Shown here: positions 9,764-17,922 of the stretch, in pieces | Position numbering within the stretch: the first letter of the stretch is position 1 | Layout: each line of letters begins with the position of its first letter | Assembly (NCBI RefSeq): GCF_002142215.1 | Contig: NZ_NAST01000018.1 | Coordinates: forward strand, 1-49,849 | DNA: 49,849 nt | DNA from: Gilliamella sp. N-G2 | GTDB lineage: Bacteria > Pseudomonadota > Gammaproteobacteria > Enterobacterales > Orbaceae | Direction of reading: 5' to 3' | Notes under the pieces: generated by a model | Databases searched by the model: none | The model's input: only the letters and a program-made list of their open reading frames with translations | What the model was told of the DNA's origin: nothing | Made by a program: the position numbers and the translations under genes

Positions 9764-11080
9764 TTAAATTGACTCTAGGCTTTTGTTATAAGTCTCAATA
9801 CCCAAACTATAGACAGCTATAGCCTGTATGCATAACAAAATAGCGATCAACGAGGTTACCATTAATATACCGCCATAGTTATACAGCAAGACGACAAAGA
9901 ATGGCATGATAATTGAGGATATACGACCACAGATGACGCAAATTGCTGATAACCGCATTCTAACATCGGTTGGAAAAAGTTCAGGGATATAACCAGCTTG
10001 GATTACTGAAACCAAATAATAGATTAACGAAAAGGTAACAAAACCACAAAGTGTAGCATATAATTGTGATGAACTAAGTGCGTATAAAATCCCTGATAAT
10101 GCTGCAAGTAATGAACCTAAGATTATTGCCGGTTTTCGTCCTATTTTGTCAGTTAAACAATAGGCAAAAACTGCTCCGGTTGGTCCCCCTAAGGTCATAA
10201 GTACAGTGATAGTTAGTGATACATTAGCCGATATTCCTTGACTTACCATTAATGACGGTAGCCAAGCGACAAAACCATAAATAGAAATACTTTGTACTAC
10301 CATCATTAGTGACCCTAAAAATATTCGTTTGCGAAAACGTGGCTCAAAAATACTTATTTTGGGTTTGATATATAAACTTGAGTGGTTATCAGTATTGGGT
10401 ATCGGTAAATTACCTTGGTAATACTTATTTTCAATATTGCTGACAATGATTTCCGCTTCTTGTTTTCGTCCTTTTCTACTTAACCATCGAGGTGATTCAG
10501 GTAGTTGCTTGCGAGCTATATATACTAATAATCCACCAAGACCAGCAATCACAAACATTGTTCGCCAGCCGGCTAATGGAATGATTAGCCAACTAGTAAA
10601 GGTAACAAAAAATAGACCAAATTGACCAATAAATGACATAAGAGCCCCCCAACGACCACGGTGGGTAGGCGGAATAAATTCACTCAGTAAACCATAACCG
10701 ACGACAATTTCAGCGCCTAACCCAATACCGGTTAAAAATCTAAAGAAAATTAACCAATACATATCTGGTGTCAAAGCACAGGCAATTGATGCAAAACCAA
10801 ATATCAGCAAATTAATTTGATAGGTAGATTTTCGTCCATGTTTATCACCAAGGTATCCAGCCATAATTGAGCCGAGTAACATGCCTAATGAAGTTCCAGA
10901 TAAAAAACAGGCATTTAAATGTAATGTAGACCAGTTTTCTTCGATTAAAATACTTAAAACTGAATTAGCCAGATAATTATCAAAACCGTCAAAAAACATT
11001 CCTCCACCAATAATAATCAGTAAATTTCGATGAAAAGAACTGATTGGGAGTCGATCAAGTCGTGCTGCTAAATTACTCAT
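9764..11080 (-). CDS. MFS transporter, sugar/organic-acid type
   Basis: A 438-residue major facilitator protein with about 12 membrane helices. Signature motifs are GYLGDKHGRKS in the 2-3 loop, FRFLTGIGLGAE in helix 4, PESPRWL before the central loop and DKIGRKP in the second half, as in sugar-porter and metabolite:H+ symporter subfamilies. GGAG precedes the ATG at 11080. It is divergent from a second MFS gene (11563), and both begin with an ARLDRLP motif, so they are related transporters serving the same island. The substrate cannot be told from sequence; a polyol, sugar acid or hexose derivative is inferred from the neighbouring dehydrogenases, kinase and aldolase. Confidence 0.85.
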   Translation of the reverse strand: MSNLAARLDRLPISSFHRNLLIIIGGGMFFDGFDNYLANSVLSILIEENWSTLHLNACFLSGTSLGMLLGSIMAGYLGDKHGRKSTYQINLLIFGFASIACALTPDMYWLIFFRFLTGIGLGAEIVVGYGLLSEFIPPTHRGRWGALMSFIGQFGLFFVTFTSWLIIPLAGWRTMFVIAGLGGLLVYIARKQLPESPRWLSRKGRKQEAEIIVSNIENKYYQGNLPIPNTDNHSSLYIKPKISIFEPRFRKRIFLGSLMMVVQSISIYGFVAWLPSLMVSQGISANVSLTITVLMTLGGPTGAVFAYCLTDKIGRKPAIILGSLLAALSGILYALSSSQLYATLCGFVTFSLIYYLVSVIQAGYIPELFPTDVRMRLSAICVICGRISSIIMPFFVVLLYNYGGILMVTSLIAILLCIQAIAVYSLGIETYNKSLESI

Positions 11081-11250
11081 TATTACTCCAAATCATTTAA
11101 TTTTTAAAAAGATAAAATACTATTGCAACTGTCAATATTTCTATGCTTTTGCTAATTCGTTTCACTCATAGCAATAAATATTAAGTAATCATTAATATCC
11201 CTAATGATTAATCAAAATGATAATGTAATATTCCAAGAAAAAATGATTAA

Positions 11251-11300
11251 TTCAAACAGAAAATCTTTTTTATGTGCGCTGTTTCACAAAATTTGCAGAA
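11251..11300. promoter_or_regulatory. Candidate operator motifs in divergent MFS promoter region
   Basis: On the minus strand, TTTTCTGTTTGAA (11251-11263) and TTCTGCAAATTTTGTGAAA (11282-11300, an imperfect inverted repeat) resemble TTCTGTGAA-type motifs near the DeoR gene (14968-15011) and upstream of the dehydrogenase operon (19101-19110). They lie about 170-220 bp upstream of the MFS gene at 9764-11080. Proposed binding sites of the island's DeoR regulator, by inference. Confidence 0.35.
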
Positions 11301-11392
11301 TGTTATTGGTGTGATAAATCAATACATATGTTTTTTTTATTTTTTGGTTATTTGCATAATTAAATGATTATAATTAAATTTTATTTAATTGG

Positions 11393-11408
11393 GTTGTTCA
11401 AAAACAAC
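11393..11408. promoter_or_regulatory. Palindrome in divergent MFS promoter region
   Basis: GTTGTTCAAAAACAAC is a perfect 6-bp inverted repeat with a 4-base centre, 45 bp before the -35 element of the rightward MFS gene. An imperfect palindrome (AATGTTACAATTCAACATT) overlaps its right side at 11406-11427. Both could bind a regulator; which one is unknown. Confidence 0.35.
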
Positions 11409-11452
11409 AATGTTACAATTCAACATTAAATCTTTGAATAAAAGAATTTATA

Positions 11453-11497
11453 TTGACTTTAAAAAATAATGGTGTCATATTTTGTCTGTTTTCAAAA
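11453..11497 (+). promoter_or_regulatory. Candidate sigma-70 promoter with overlapping operator-like motif
   Basis: TTGACT (11453-11458), a 17-base spacer and CATATT (11476-11481) form a reasonable sigma-70 promoter for the operon starting at 11563. TCTGTTTTCAAAA (11485-11497) lies on the expected start site and resembles the TTCTGT motifs elsewhere in the island, a position suited to repression. Confidence 0.45.
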
Positions 11498-11562
11498 AAG
11501 GTGATTGTTAATTAATAAGTAATCGTTTGGTTGTTTGGCTTAATTGAATAAGGTTGGAAGCA

Positions 11563-12939
11563 ATGAATGAGATAACAAAGCCCTATTGTGGGGCAAGATT
11601 AGATAGGTTACCAACAAGCAAAAATCAATGGAAAATTTTTGGTTTAGTCGCTTTTGGTTTGTTGGTTAGTTGGAGTAATGCAATTGGTGGTTTAATGCTC
11701 GCCCAATTGCAAGAAATTGGTTGGACAAACAATAACATTACCGCGATCTTTTCGTCGCTAACTACAGCTGGTATGTTTTTTGGTGCTTTTATCGGCGGGA
11801 TTATTGGTGATAGGATTGGCAGAAGAAAAAGCTACCTGCTTTTTGTCTTTATCCATATTATTTCGATGGTTATTGGTGCTATGTCACCTAATATGACGTT
11901 TTTAATTGTCTGTCGATTTGTTATGGGATTTGCCCTCGGTGCCTTACTAGTAACATTATTTGCCGGTTTTACTGAATATGTTCCTAGTAAAACAAGGGGA
12001 ACATGGTCTGCACGTGCTTCGTTTATAGGAAATTGGTCTTATCCTGTTTGTTCATTAATTGCCATGGCTATTACTCCGGCTATCGCCCCGGAAATGAATT
12101 GGCGTATACAGCTTTTAGTTCCCGCTTTTTTATCGACTATACTCTTTTGGGTTACCTATCGTCATTTTCCTGAATCGCCTCGATGGCTTGAATCTCAAGG
12201 TAGATATGCCGAAGCTGAAAAAATAGTTTCAGATATTGAAAAACGTGTTATTGCCGAAACAGGTGAACCATTACCACCATATGAGAAACTGGATAATGCT
12301 AAAGAAACCAATATCTCCTATTCACAACTGTTTCAAGGGGAATTATTAAAACGTGTCATTTTAGGATCATTTGTTCTTATCGCAATGAATGTCGTGCAGT
12401 ACACCCTAATTAATTGGCTACCAACCATCTTCTTGAAACAAGGTATCAATTTAAAAGATTCAGTTTTATTAAATACGATGAGTATGTTTGGTGCACCAAT
12501 TGGCATATTTATTGCGATGTTCATTATTGACAAAATTCCAAGAAAAATCATGGGTATTGGTCTATTAATTATTATTGCTGTCTTAGGCTATATATATTCA
12601 TTACAAAGCGATATGACAACAATATCTATCTTGGGATTTTTCTTAATTACCTTCGTTTATATGTATGTGTGTTATGCATCAGCAGTTTATGTGCCAGAAA
12701 TATGGCCAACAGCTGCAAAAATGCGTGGTGCAGGACTTGCCAATGCTGTCGGGCGAGTGAGTGGCATCATTGCACCATATGGCGTTGCCTATTTTTTAAA
12801 TACTTCAGGCGTTGTTGGCGTGTTCTTACTGCTTGGTGGCGTGGCTATTGCTACCGCGTTAATCATTGCCATTGTTGGTATTGAGACGAGGAGCGCATCC
12901 GTTGAGGATATTGGTAATATTGTTAAAAAAGAGAGTTAA
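11563..12939 (+). CDS. MFS transporter, sugar/organic-acid type (second paralogue)
   Basis: A 458-residue transporter with about 12 helices. Motifs are GGIIGDRIGRRKS, CRFVMGFALGA, PESPRWLESQGRYAEAEKIVSDIE and a second-half DKIPRKIMG. It shares the ARLDRLP start and the PESPRWL-to-central-loop region with the divergent transporter at 9764-11080, but the two are clearly different in detail and may import different but related substrates. I chose ATG 11563 because AAGG sits 9 bases upstream; a TTG at 11554 in the same frame has no room for a ribosome-binding site. It heads an operon with the dehydrogenase (gap 20 bp) and the aldolase. Confidence 0.85.
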   Translation: MNEITKPYCGARLDRLPTSKNQWKIFGLVAFGLLVSWSNAIGGLMLAQLQEIGWTNNNITAIFSSLTTAGMFFGAFIGGIIGDRIGRRKSYLLFVFIHIISMVIGAMSPNMTFLIVCRFVMGFALGALLVTLFAGFTEYVPSKTRGTWSARASFIGNWSYPVCSLIAMAITPAIAPEMNWRIQLLVPAFLSTILFWVTYRHFPESPRWLESQGRYAEAEKIVSDIEKRVIAETGEPLPPYEKLDNAKETNISYSQLFQGELLKRVILGSFVLIAMNVVQYTLINWLPTIFLKQGINLKDSVLLNTMSMFGAPIGIFIAMFIIDKIPRKIMGIGLLIIIAVLGYIYSLQSDMTTISILGFFLITFVYMYVCYASAVYVPEIWPTAAKMRGAGLANAVGRVSGIIAPYGVAYFLNTSGVVGVFLLLGGVAIATALIIAIVGIETRSASVEDIGNIVKKES

Positions 12940-12959
12940 TTTAATCTGGAGAGTGAACT

Positions 12960-14036
12960 ATGAAAGCGTTAGCAAGATATGGAAAAGAGTTTGGTGGATA
13001 TCGTTTAATTGATGTTCCTGAGCCGGTTTGTGGTGATGAAGATATTGTCATTGAAGTTAAAGCCGCAGCTATTTGTGGTGCTGATATGAAACATTTTCGT
13101 GTTGAAAATGGTTCTGATGAATTTAATTCCATCAGAGGTCATGAATTTGCAGGGAAGATCGTCAAAGTTGGTAGCAAAGTGACTGATTGGCATGTTGGGC
13201 AAAGGATAGTCTCTGATAATTCTGGACATGTTTGTGGTAAATGTCCGGCTTGTGATAAGGGCGATTTTTTAACCTGCAAAGAAAAAGTAAATCTTGGTCT
13301 TGATAATAACCGTTGGGGAGGTGGGTTTTCAAAATATTGTTTAATCCCCGGTGAAATTCTAAGAATTCATAAACATGCAATTTGGGAAATCCCTGAAAAT
13401 TTAGATTATGAAGAAGCTTGTGTACTTGACCCAATCTGTAATGCTTATAAAGCAATTGCTCAACGTTCAAGTTTTTTACCGGGCAACGATGTGGTAGTTA
13501 TTGGTACTGGTCCTTTGGGATTGTTTTCTGTGCAGATGGCAAAGCTAATGGGCGCGGTAAATATTGTCATGGTCGGGCTTGAAGAAGATACTAAGAAACG
13601 TTTTGCAGTAGCTAAACAACTTGGTGCAACGCATTTAGTCAATGGTTCTAAAGAAGATGTTGTAAAACGATGCCAGGAAATATGTGGCGTAGATAATTTA
13701 GGTCTAGTGTTGGAGTGTTCAGGCGCCAATATCGCACTTAAACAGTCAATTGATATGCTTAGACCGAATGGTGAAGTGGTTCGAATCGGTATGGGTTTCA
13801 AACCTTTTAATTATCCAATTAATGATATTACGTCATGGGCAATAAGTATTATTGGACATATGGCTTATGATTCAACCACCTGGCGTAACGCTATTAGATT
13901 ATTAGCAGATGGAAAAATTAAAGTTAAACCAATGATAACACACAGATTTGGACTATCTGAATGGGAAAAAGGTTTTGAGTTAATGGCAAACAAAGAAGCG
14001 ATTAAAGTAATTTTGACTTATGACTTTAATGACTAA
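12960..14036 (+). CDS. Zinc-dependent alcohol/polyol dehydrogenase (MDR family)
   Basis: A 358-residue medium-chain dehydrogenase. The catalytic zinc site is intact (C39 in AICGAD, H61-E62 in RGHEFAG), as is the structural zinc cluster C92-C95-C98-C106. The Rossmann motif is GTGPLG (182-187). The second strand ends VMVGLEED rather than in a clear ribose-binding acid, so the preference between NAD and NADP is open. Its closest look-alikes in my memory are sugar-acid and sorbitol dehydrogenases of the YjjN/GatD kind. GGAGAG precedes the ATG at 12960. It sits between a transporter and an aldolase in one operon, so it probably oxidises the imported compound or a derivative of it. Confidence 0.82.
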   Translation: MKALARYGKEFGGYRLIDVPEPVCGDEDIVIEVKAAAICGADMKHFRVENGSDEFNSIRGHEFAGKIVKVGSKVTDWHVGQRIVSDNSGHVCGKCPACDKGDFLTCKEKVNLGLDNNRWGGGFSKYCLIPGEILRIHKHAIWEIPENLDYEEACVLDPICNAYKAIAQRSSFLPGNDVVVIGTGPLGLFSVQMAKLMGAVNIVMVGLEEDTKKRFAVAKQLGATHLVNGSKEDVVKRCQEICGVDNLGLVLECSGANIALKQSIDMLRPNGEVVRIGMGFKPFNYPINDITSWAISIIGHMAYDSTTWRNAIRLLADGKIKVKPMITHRFGLSEWEKGFELMANKEAIKVILTYDFND

Positions 14037-14053
14037 AACGAATAGGAGATAAC

Positions 14054-14893
14054 ATGTTAGCAAATATAAAATATTGGGAAGAATTTGCACAAAAGAACGG
14101 TTTTGCTATTCCACATTTTAATGTATGGAATGCCGAAATGCTAATGGGCGTTATTGATGCCGCTGAAGAAACTAAAGCGCCAATTATTATCTCTTTTGGT
14201 ACAGGTTTTATCGGTAATACTATATTTGAAGAGTTCGCACCAATGATGGTTTCGATGGCTAAAAATGCCTCTGTTCCAGTTATCACTCATTGGGATCATG
14301 GACGAAGTATGGAGATTGTTCAAAATGCCTATAATTATGGTATGAATTCGGTTATGCGAGATGCTTCTGCTTGCCCATTTGAAGAGAACATTAAACTAAC
14401 CAAAGAAGTTGTTGATTATTTTCATCCGTTAGGTGTACCTGTTGAAGCTGAATTAGGGCATGTGGGGAATGAAACTATTTATGAAGAAGCGTTATCGGGT
14501 TATCATTATACCGAGCCTTCACAAGCGGCAGAATTTGTTGATAGAACACAGTGTGATTCTTTGGCGGTCGCTATTGGTAATGTGCATGGGGTTTATTCTT
14601 CAGAACCTAAAATTGCTTTTGATGTTCTTGAAAAAGTAAGAAATGCTGTTGATATTCCAATTGTTCTTCATGGAGCATCAGGGATTGCCGATCATGATAT
14701 CAAAACTTCAATATCTTTAGGTATTTCGAAAATCAATATTCATACGGAACTTTGTTTGGCTGCGATGGATGCGATTCGAAAAAATGTTAATGCATCCTTC
14801 CTTGAGCTTGAAAGAAGTGTTCGAGCCGCAGTAAAAAATAGAGCGATTGAAAAAATCACACTATTTGGTGCTGAAGGCAAAAGCCCGCAATAA
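14054..14893 (+). CDS. Class II fructose/tagatose-bisphosphate-type aldolase
   Basis: A 279-residue zinc aldolase of the FbaA/GatY/KbaY family, which cleaves a ketose phosphate into dihydroxyacetone phosphate and an aldehyde. The active site looks complete: catalytic D81 and zinc ligand H82 in HWDHG, EAELG (131-135), zinc ligands H178 (GNVHG) and H206 (LHGASG), and the phosphate-binding N228 in INIHTE. The tryptophan in HWDHG replaces the usual leucine. AGGAG precedes the ATG at 14054, 17 bp after the dehydrogenase stop. It ends the operon before a strong terminator. True substrate unknown; a keto-sugar phosphate made by the kinase of the facing operon is a reasonable inference. Confidence 0.88.
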   Translation: MLANIKYWEEFAQKNGFAIPHFNVWNAEMLMGVIDAAEETKAPIIISFGTGFIGNTIFEEFAPMMVSMAKNASVPVITHWDHGRSMEIVQNAYNYGMNSVMRDASACPFEENIKLTKEVVDYFHPLGVPVEAELGHVGNETIYEEALSGYHYTEPSQAAEFVDRTQCDSLAVAIGNVHGVYSSEPKIAFDVLEKVRNAVDIPIVLHGASGIADHDIKTSISLGISKINIHTELCLAAMDAIRKNVNASFLELERSVRAAVKNRAIEKITLFGAEGKSPQ

Positions 14894-14906
14894 TGGCTAA
14901 CCACCC

Positions 14907-14940
14907 AAAAACTATAGAAGTGTTAGTTTCTATAGTTTTT
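14907..14940 (+). terminator. Rho-independent terminator after the aldolase
   Basis: Arms 14907-14919 and 14928-14940 form a 13-bp stem (AAAAACTATAGAA / TTCTATAGTTTTT) with an 8-base loop and a terminal T-run, 14 bases after the aldolase stop. It isolates the transporter-dehydrogenase-aldolase operon from the DeoR gene. Confidence 0.8.
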
Positions 14941-14967
14941 GATTTAAAAAATGAATTTATTTATTTT

Positions 14968-15011
14968 TTTCACAGAATAACGTTGTAGAAGTAACTTTTT
15001 TTTCTGCAAAA
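14968..15011. promoter_or_regulatory. Candidate operator pair upstream of the DeoR-type gene
   Basis: TTTCACAGAA (14968-14977; reverse complement TTCTGTGAAA) and TTTCTGCAAAA (15001-15011) flank the probable promoter of the regulator gene. They resemble the motifs in the MFS divergent region and before the polyol dehydrogenase operon. Autoregulation is common in the DeoR family, so this placement is as expected for its own operator. Confidence 0.4.
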
Positions 15012-15057
15012 AAATATGATATTATGCAATGAAATCCAAAATTCAGAGCTAAATACT

Positions 15058-15816
15058 ATGAAAGGAACAAATCGATTAGCAACTATTAGGCAATTATTAC
15101 TTAATGAAAAAAAAGTATTAGTGTCTGATTTAAGCCAAAAGTTTTCAGTCACCGAAGAGACAATAAGAAGAGATTTAGAAAAACTTGAAGCTGAAAATTT
15201 TGCGACTAGAACTTATGGCGGTGCAGTATTTAATGGGGAAGAGATTGTATCCAATATCCCATTCTATAAAAGAGCTGAAAAGAATTTTGAGCAAAAACAA
15301 AATATCGCAATTAAAACTGTACAACTGCTTAAAAACCGGTCAACCATATCGGCTGATTCTAGTTCGACCGTAATGGAAACCTTAAAATTATTAAAAGATC
15401 GCAATGATTTGACTATTGTTACTAATTCGACTGAAGCATTGCGTGAACTTATGCTGTCATCGGTGAATATTTTGTCTACTGGCGGTATGTTTAATAAGCA
15501 ATCACTTTCACTACAAGGCACATTAGCTGAGCAATCGATTTGCAACTATAATGTAGATACCGCCGTTATTAGTTGTAAAGGATTAGACATTGCTACAGGT
15601 ATTACCGATTCCAACGAAGATGAAGCTAAATTAAAAATGCGCATGATCTCACAAGCTACTGAAGTGATACTACTTGCAGATTCATCAAAATTTAACAAAA
15701 AAGCATTTGTTCATTTAACCAATCTATCTAATATTACCACCATTATTACGGATAAAGAGCCGAGTAAAGAGTGGATTACCTATCTCAAAACTAACCAGAT
15801 AGAGTTAATATATTAA
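15058..15816 (+). CDS. DeoR/GlpR-family transcriptional regulator
   Basis: With the ATG at 15058 (AGAG 9 bases upstream) the protein is 252 residues, the usual family length; an upstream ATG at 15016 lacks a ribosome-binding site. The N-terminal DeoR helix-turn-helix is clear: RLATIRQLLLNEKKVLVSDL, then FSVTEETIRRDLEKLE and RTYGGAV. The C-terminal sugar-phosphate sensor domain has ADSSSTVMETLKLL, VTNS, STGG, GLD and LLADSSKF, all typical. Such proteins usually repress carbohydrate operons and are released by a phosphorylated intermediate. It lies between the two catabolic operons and is the obvious local regulator. Confidence 0.92.
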   Translation: MKGTNRLATIRQLLLNEKKVLVSDLSQKFSVTEETIRRDLEKLEAENFATRTYGGAVFNGEEIVSNIPFYKRAEKNFEQKQNIAIKTVQLLKNRSTISADSSSTVMETLKLLKDRNDLTIVTNSTEALRELMLSSVNILSTGGMFNKQSLSLQGTLAEQSICNYNVDTAVISCKGLDIATGITDSNEDEAKLKMRMISQATEVILLADSSKFNKKAFVHLTNLSNITTIITDKEPSKEWITYLKTNQIELIY

Positions 15817-15890
15817 TTATTGAGTTTGATAAGTTAGAGAGCAAATAGCGTTATTTTCTGTTTTAACTTATGGTAAATAACTATCAATAT

Positions 15891-15930
15891 AACCTACTAA
15901 ATTAATTTGATTATCTTAACTTAGTAGGTT
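15891..15930. terminator. Bidirectional terminator between DeoR gene and aldo/keto reductase
   Basis: AACCTACTAA (15891-15900) and TTAGTAGGTT (15921-15930) form a perfect 10-bp stem. After one mismatch a TTAA/TTAA pair can extend it inward. It sits between two convergent genes. Confidence 0.6.
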
Positions 15931-15957
15931 TATTCGTCAGCTGAATGAGCCTTGTTT

Positions 15958-16938
15958 TTATGAAATATCTTCGGCTAGTTTTCTAATATAATTTTTATCT
16001 TGTTCGGATAAGTTTATATCTGTCGCTTTGCTGTTTTCATCTAATTCAGCTTTAGTGGTGGAACCACTAAGCACATTAATATTATCACCTTGCGCAAGTA
16101 TCCAAGCGATAGCAAGATTGGCGATACTACAGTTATATTTTTCACATAATGGTTTCCATTTATTCATCATATCAATTGCATTAGATAGATTTTTAGGTTC
16201 AAACCACTTTTTTCCAAATCTTGCTGTACCTTTAGGGGCAATATAATCTTTTTCAATGGCACCAGTTAAAATGCCCATTTCTAAAGGGGAATAAGCTTGT
16301 AGAGTAATATCATGTTTCTTACACAAAGGTAACAGCTCTTTCTCAACTTGCCTATCTAATACACTGTATTTTGCTTGGACAATATCTAATTGACCATATT
16401 TTAGATATTCTTTGACATGATTGATATCTACATTGGCTGCACCGATTGCCTTTATTTTGCCTTCTGCTTTCAATTCATTTAACACTGCAACGGTTTCTGA
16501 AATTGGTGTAAAAAAAGGTTCAACTGATTGCCAATGAGTCATATAAACATCAATATAATCAGTTTGTAATCGTTTTAAACTGCTCTCAACTTCTAATCTA
16601 ATTGATTTTTTTGATAAATTTTTAAATAGAGAGCGTTCGCCAACTTTATTAAAAAAACTTCCTTCTCGTTCCCATGTAATACCACATTTGGTAATAATGA
16701 TGTATTTGTCGCGTATTCCTTTAATTGCTTCGCCAACAATTGACTCACTATTGCCAAAATTATAAGCTGGAGCGGTATCTAAAAAATTTATATTTTTTTC
16801 AAGTGCATATCTAATTGTTTCTATTGAAGCTTGTTTATTATCTTGATTGCCAAAAGCGGGACCCCCACCAATTGCCCATGTTCCTAAGCCAATTCTTGAT
16901 ATATCAAGTCCAGTTTTACCTAATTTCATTTTATTCAC
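15958..16938 (-). CDS. Aldo/keto reductase
   Basis: A 326-residue (beta/alpha)8 NADPH-type oxidoreductase. Visible family motifs are GLGTWAIGG, FLDTAPAYNFGNSE (catalytic Asp and Tyr), TKCG (catalytic Lys) and YMTHWQ (catalytic His), plus the C-terminal cofactor loop LSGSTTKAELDEN. The GTG start at 16938 has GGAG 8 bases upstream and overlaps the end of the kinase gene by 8 bp, so the two are translationally coupled; an ATG at 16929 is the alternative. As last gene of the dehydrogenase-kinase-reductase operon it probably interconverts an aldose or ketose and its alcohol, supplying or removing the substrate of the other enzymes. Confidence 0.87.
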   Translation of the reverse strand: MNKMKLGKTGLDISRIGLGTWAIGGGPAFGNQDNKQASIETIRYALEKNINFLDTAPAYNFGNSESIVGEAIKGIRDKYIIITKCGITWEREGSFFNKVGERSLFKNLSKKSIRLEVESSLKRLQTDYIDVYMTHWQSVEPFFTPISETVAVLNELKAEGKIKAIGAANVDINHVKEYLKYGQLDIVQAKYSVLDRQVEKELLPLCKKHDITLQAYSPLEMGILTGAIEKDYIAPKGTARFGKKWFEPKNLSNAIDMMNKWKPLCEKYNCSIANLAIAWILAQGDNINVLSGSTTKAELDENSKATDINLSEQDKNYIRKLAEDIS

Positions 16939-17908
16939 AACTCACTCTCCCATTACTTTTTTCATAAATTGCAATCATCTCTTCTACTTGTTTACGACTT
17001 TTTACGCCGGTTGTTGCCCCTAGTGACTCAATTGATACTGAAGCTACTGCATTACCAAATACCGCACACTCTTCAATTGATTGTCCTCTTAATAAGGCAG
17101 AAATAAATCCAGATGCAAAATTATCGCCTGCACCGATAGTATCAATTTTGACGCCTTTAGGTTTTTTGAATGCTGGGGCAATTTTGCTTAGATGTTGGTT
17201 TTTAATGTAACAACCTTTTTTTCCAATTTTGATAAGGACGTTCTTTACCCCTAATGCAATGAAAGTATCCGCAATCTCACGCAGTTCTGTTTTCCCTGTG
17301 AGCTCAGATGCTTCATCATAATTGGGGAAGAAGTAATCAATATAACTTAATGCTTCAGCTATATCGTTTAAACCTTCACCTAACCGACTCTTAACCATAT
17401 CAGCGCAAATAATCATATGTTCAGATTTTGCTTTTTTGAAAATTGAAACTAATGCGTGATTATCCAATTTAGGATTATTGAAAATACTTGCTAAAGATAA
17501 GATTTTTGCTTGTTTGATATTAGCCAGTTCAATGTCTTGTAAGGACATCTTCCAAAGACTACCATTTCTATTGGTGACAAAAGTTCGCTCACCATCTTCC
17601 TGAACCAAGCCTACATTTATAGATGTGGTGATATCTTCTCGGGTTATTAAATTGTCTGTAATAATATTATTTTGTTGGGCAAAATCTTTAATAAATTTAC
17701 CTGCAACATCATTACCAACCATCGCAAATAATGATACTTTGTGACCAAGTCTTGTAATAATTGTTGCTTCATTTATTGCATCTCCGCCTATCGTCATTGA
17801 TATATTATCAACTGGATAAGAAACATTTTTAAAGATATGTTCACCTACCGGATATAAAGGTAAATCAACAATTGCTGCACCAATACAAATCACCTCAACA
17901 TTGCTCAT
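16931..17908 (-). CDS. PfkB-family carbohydrate kinase
   Basis: A 325-residue ribokinase-like sugar kinase. The first signature GGDAINEA (41-48) and the second signature DTIGAGDNFASGF (256-268, catalytic base D262, anion hole GAGD) are both intact. Asn46 sits where many family members bind sugar hydroxyls. AAGGAG lies 7 bases before the ATG at 17908 and the gap to the upstream dehydrogenase is 14 bp. It most likely phosphorylates the ketose made by that dehydrogenase, giving either the inducer of the DeoR protein or the substrate of the aldolase. The exact sugar cannot be read from sequence. Confidence 0.88.
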   Translation of the reverse strand: MSNVEVICIGAAIVDLPLYPVGEHIFKNVSYPVDNISMTIGGDAINEATIITRLGHKVSLFAMVGNDVAGKFIKDFAQQNNIITDNLITREDITTSINVGLVQEDGERTFVTNRNGSLWKMSLQDIELANIKQAKILSLASIFNNPKLDNHALVSIFKKAKSEHMIICADMVKSRLGEGLNDIAEALSYIDYFFPNYDEASELTGKTELREIADTFIALGVKNVLIKIGKKGCYIKNQHLSKIAPAFKKPKGVKIDTIGAGDNFASGFISALLRGQSIEECAVFGNAVASVSIESLGATTGVKSRKQVEEMIAIYEKSNGRVSCE

Positions 17909-17922
17909 TTCCGAACTCCTTT

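Noticed and set aside
9764-12939. The two MFS genes as a recent tandem duplication
   Set aside because: They share motifs and the ARLDRLP start but differ widely elsewhere and are divergent in orientation; old paralogues fit better.
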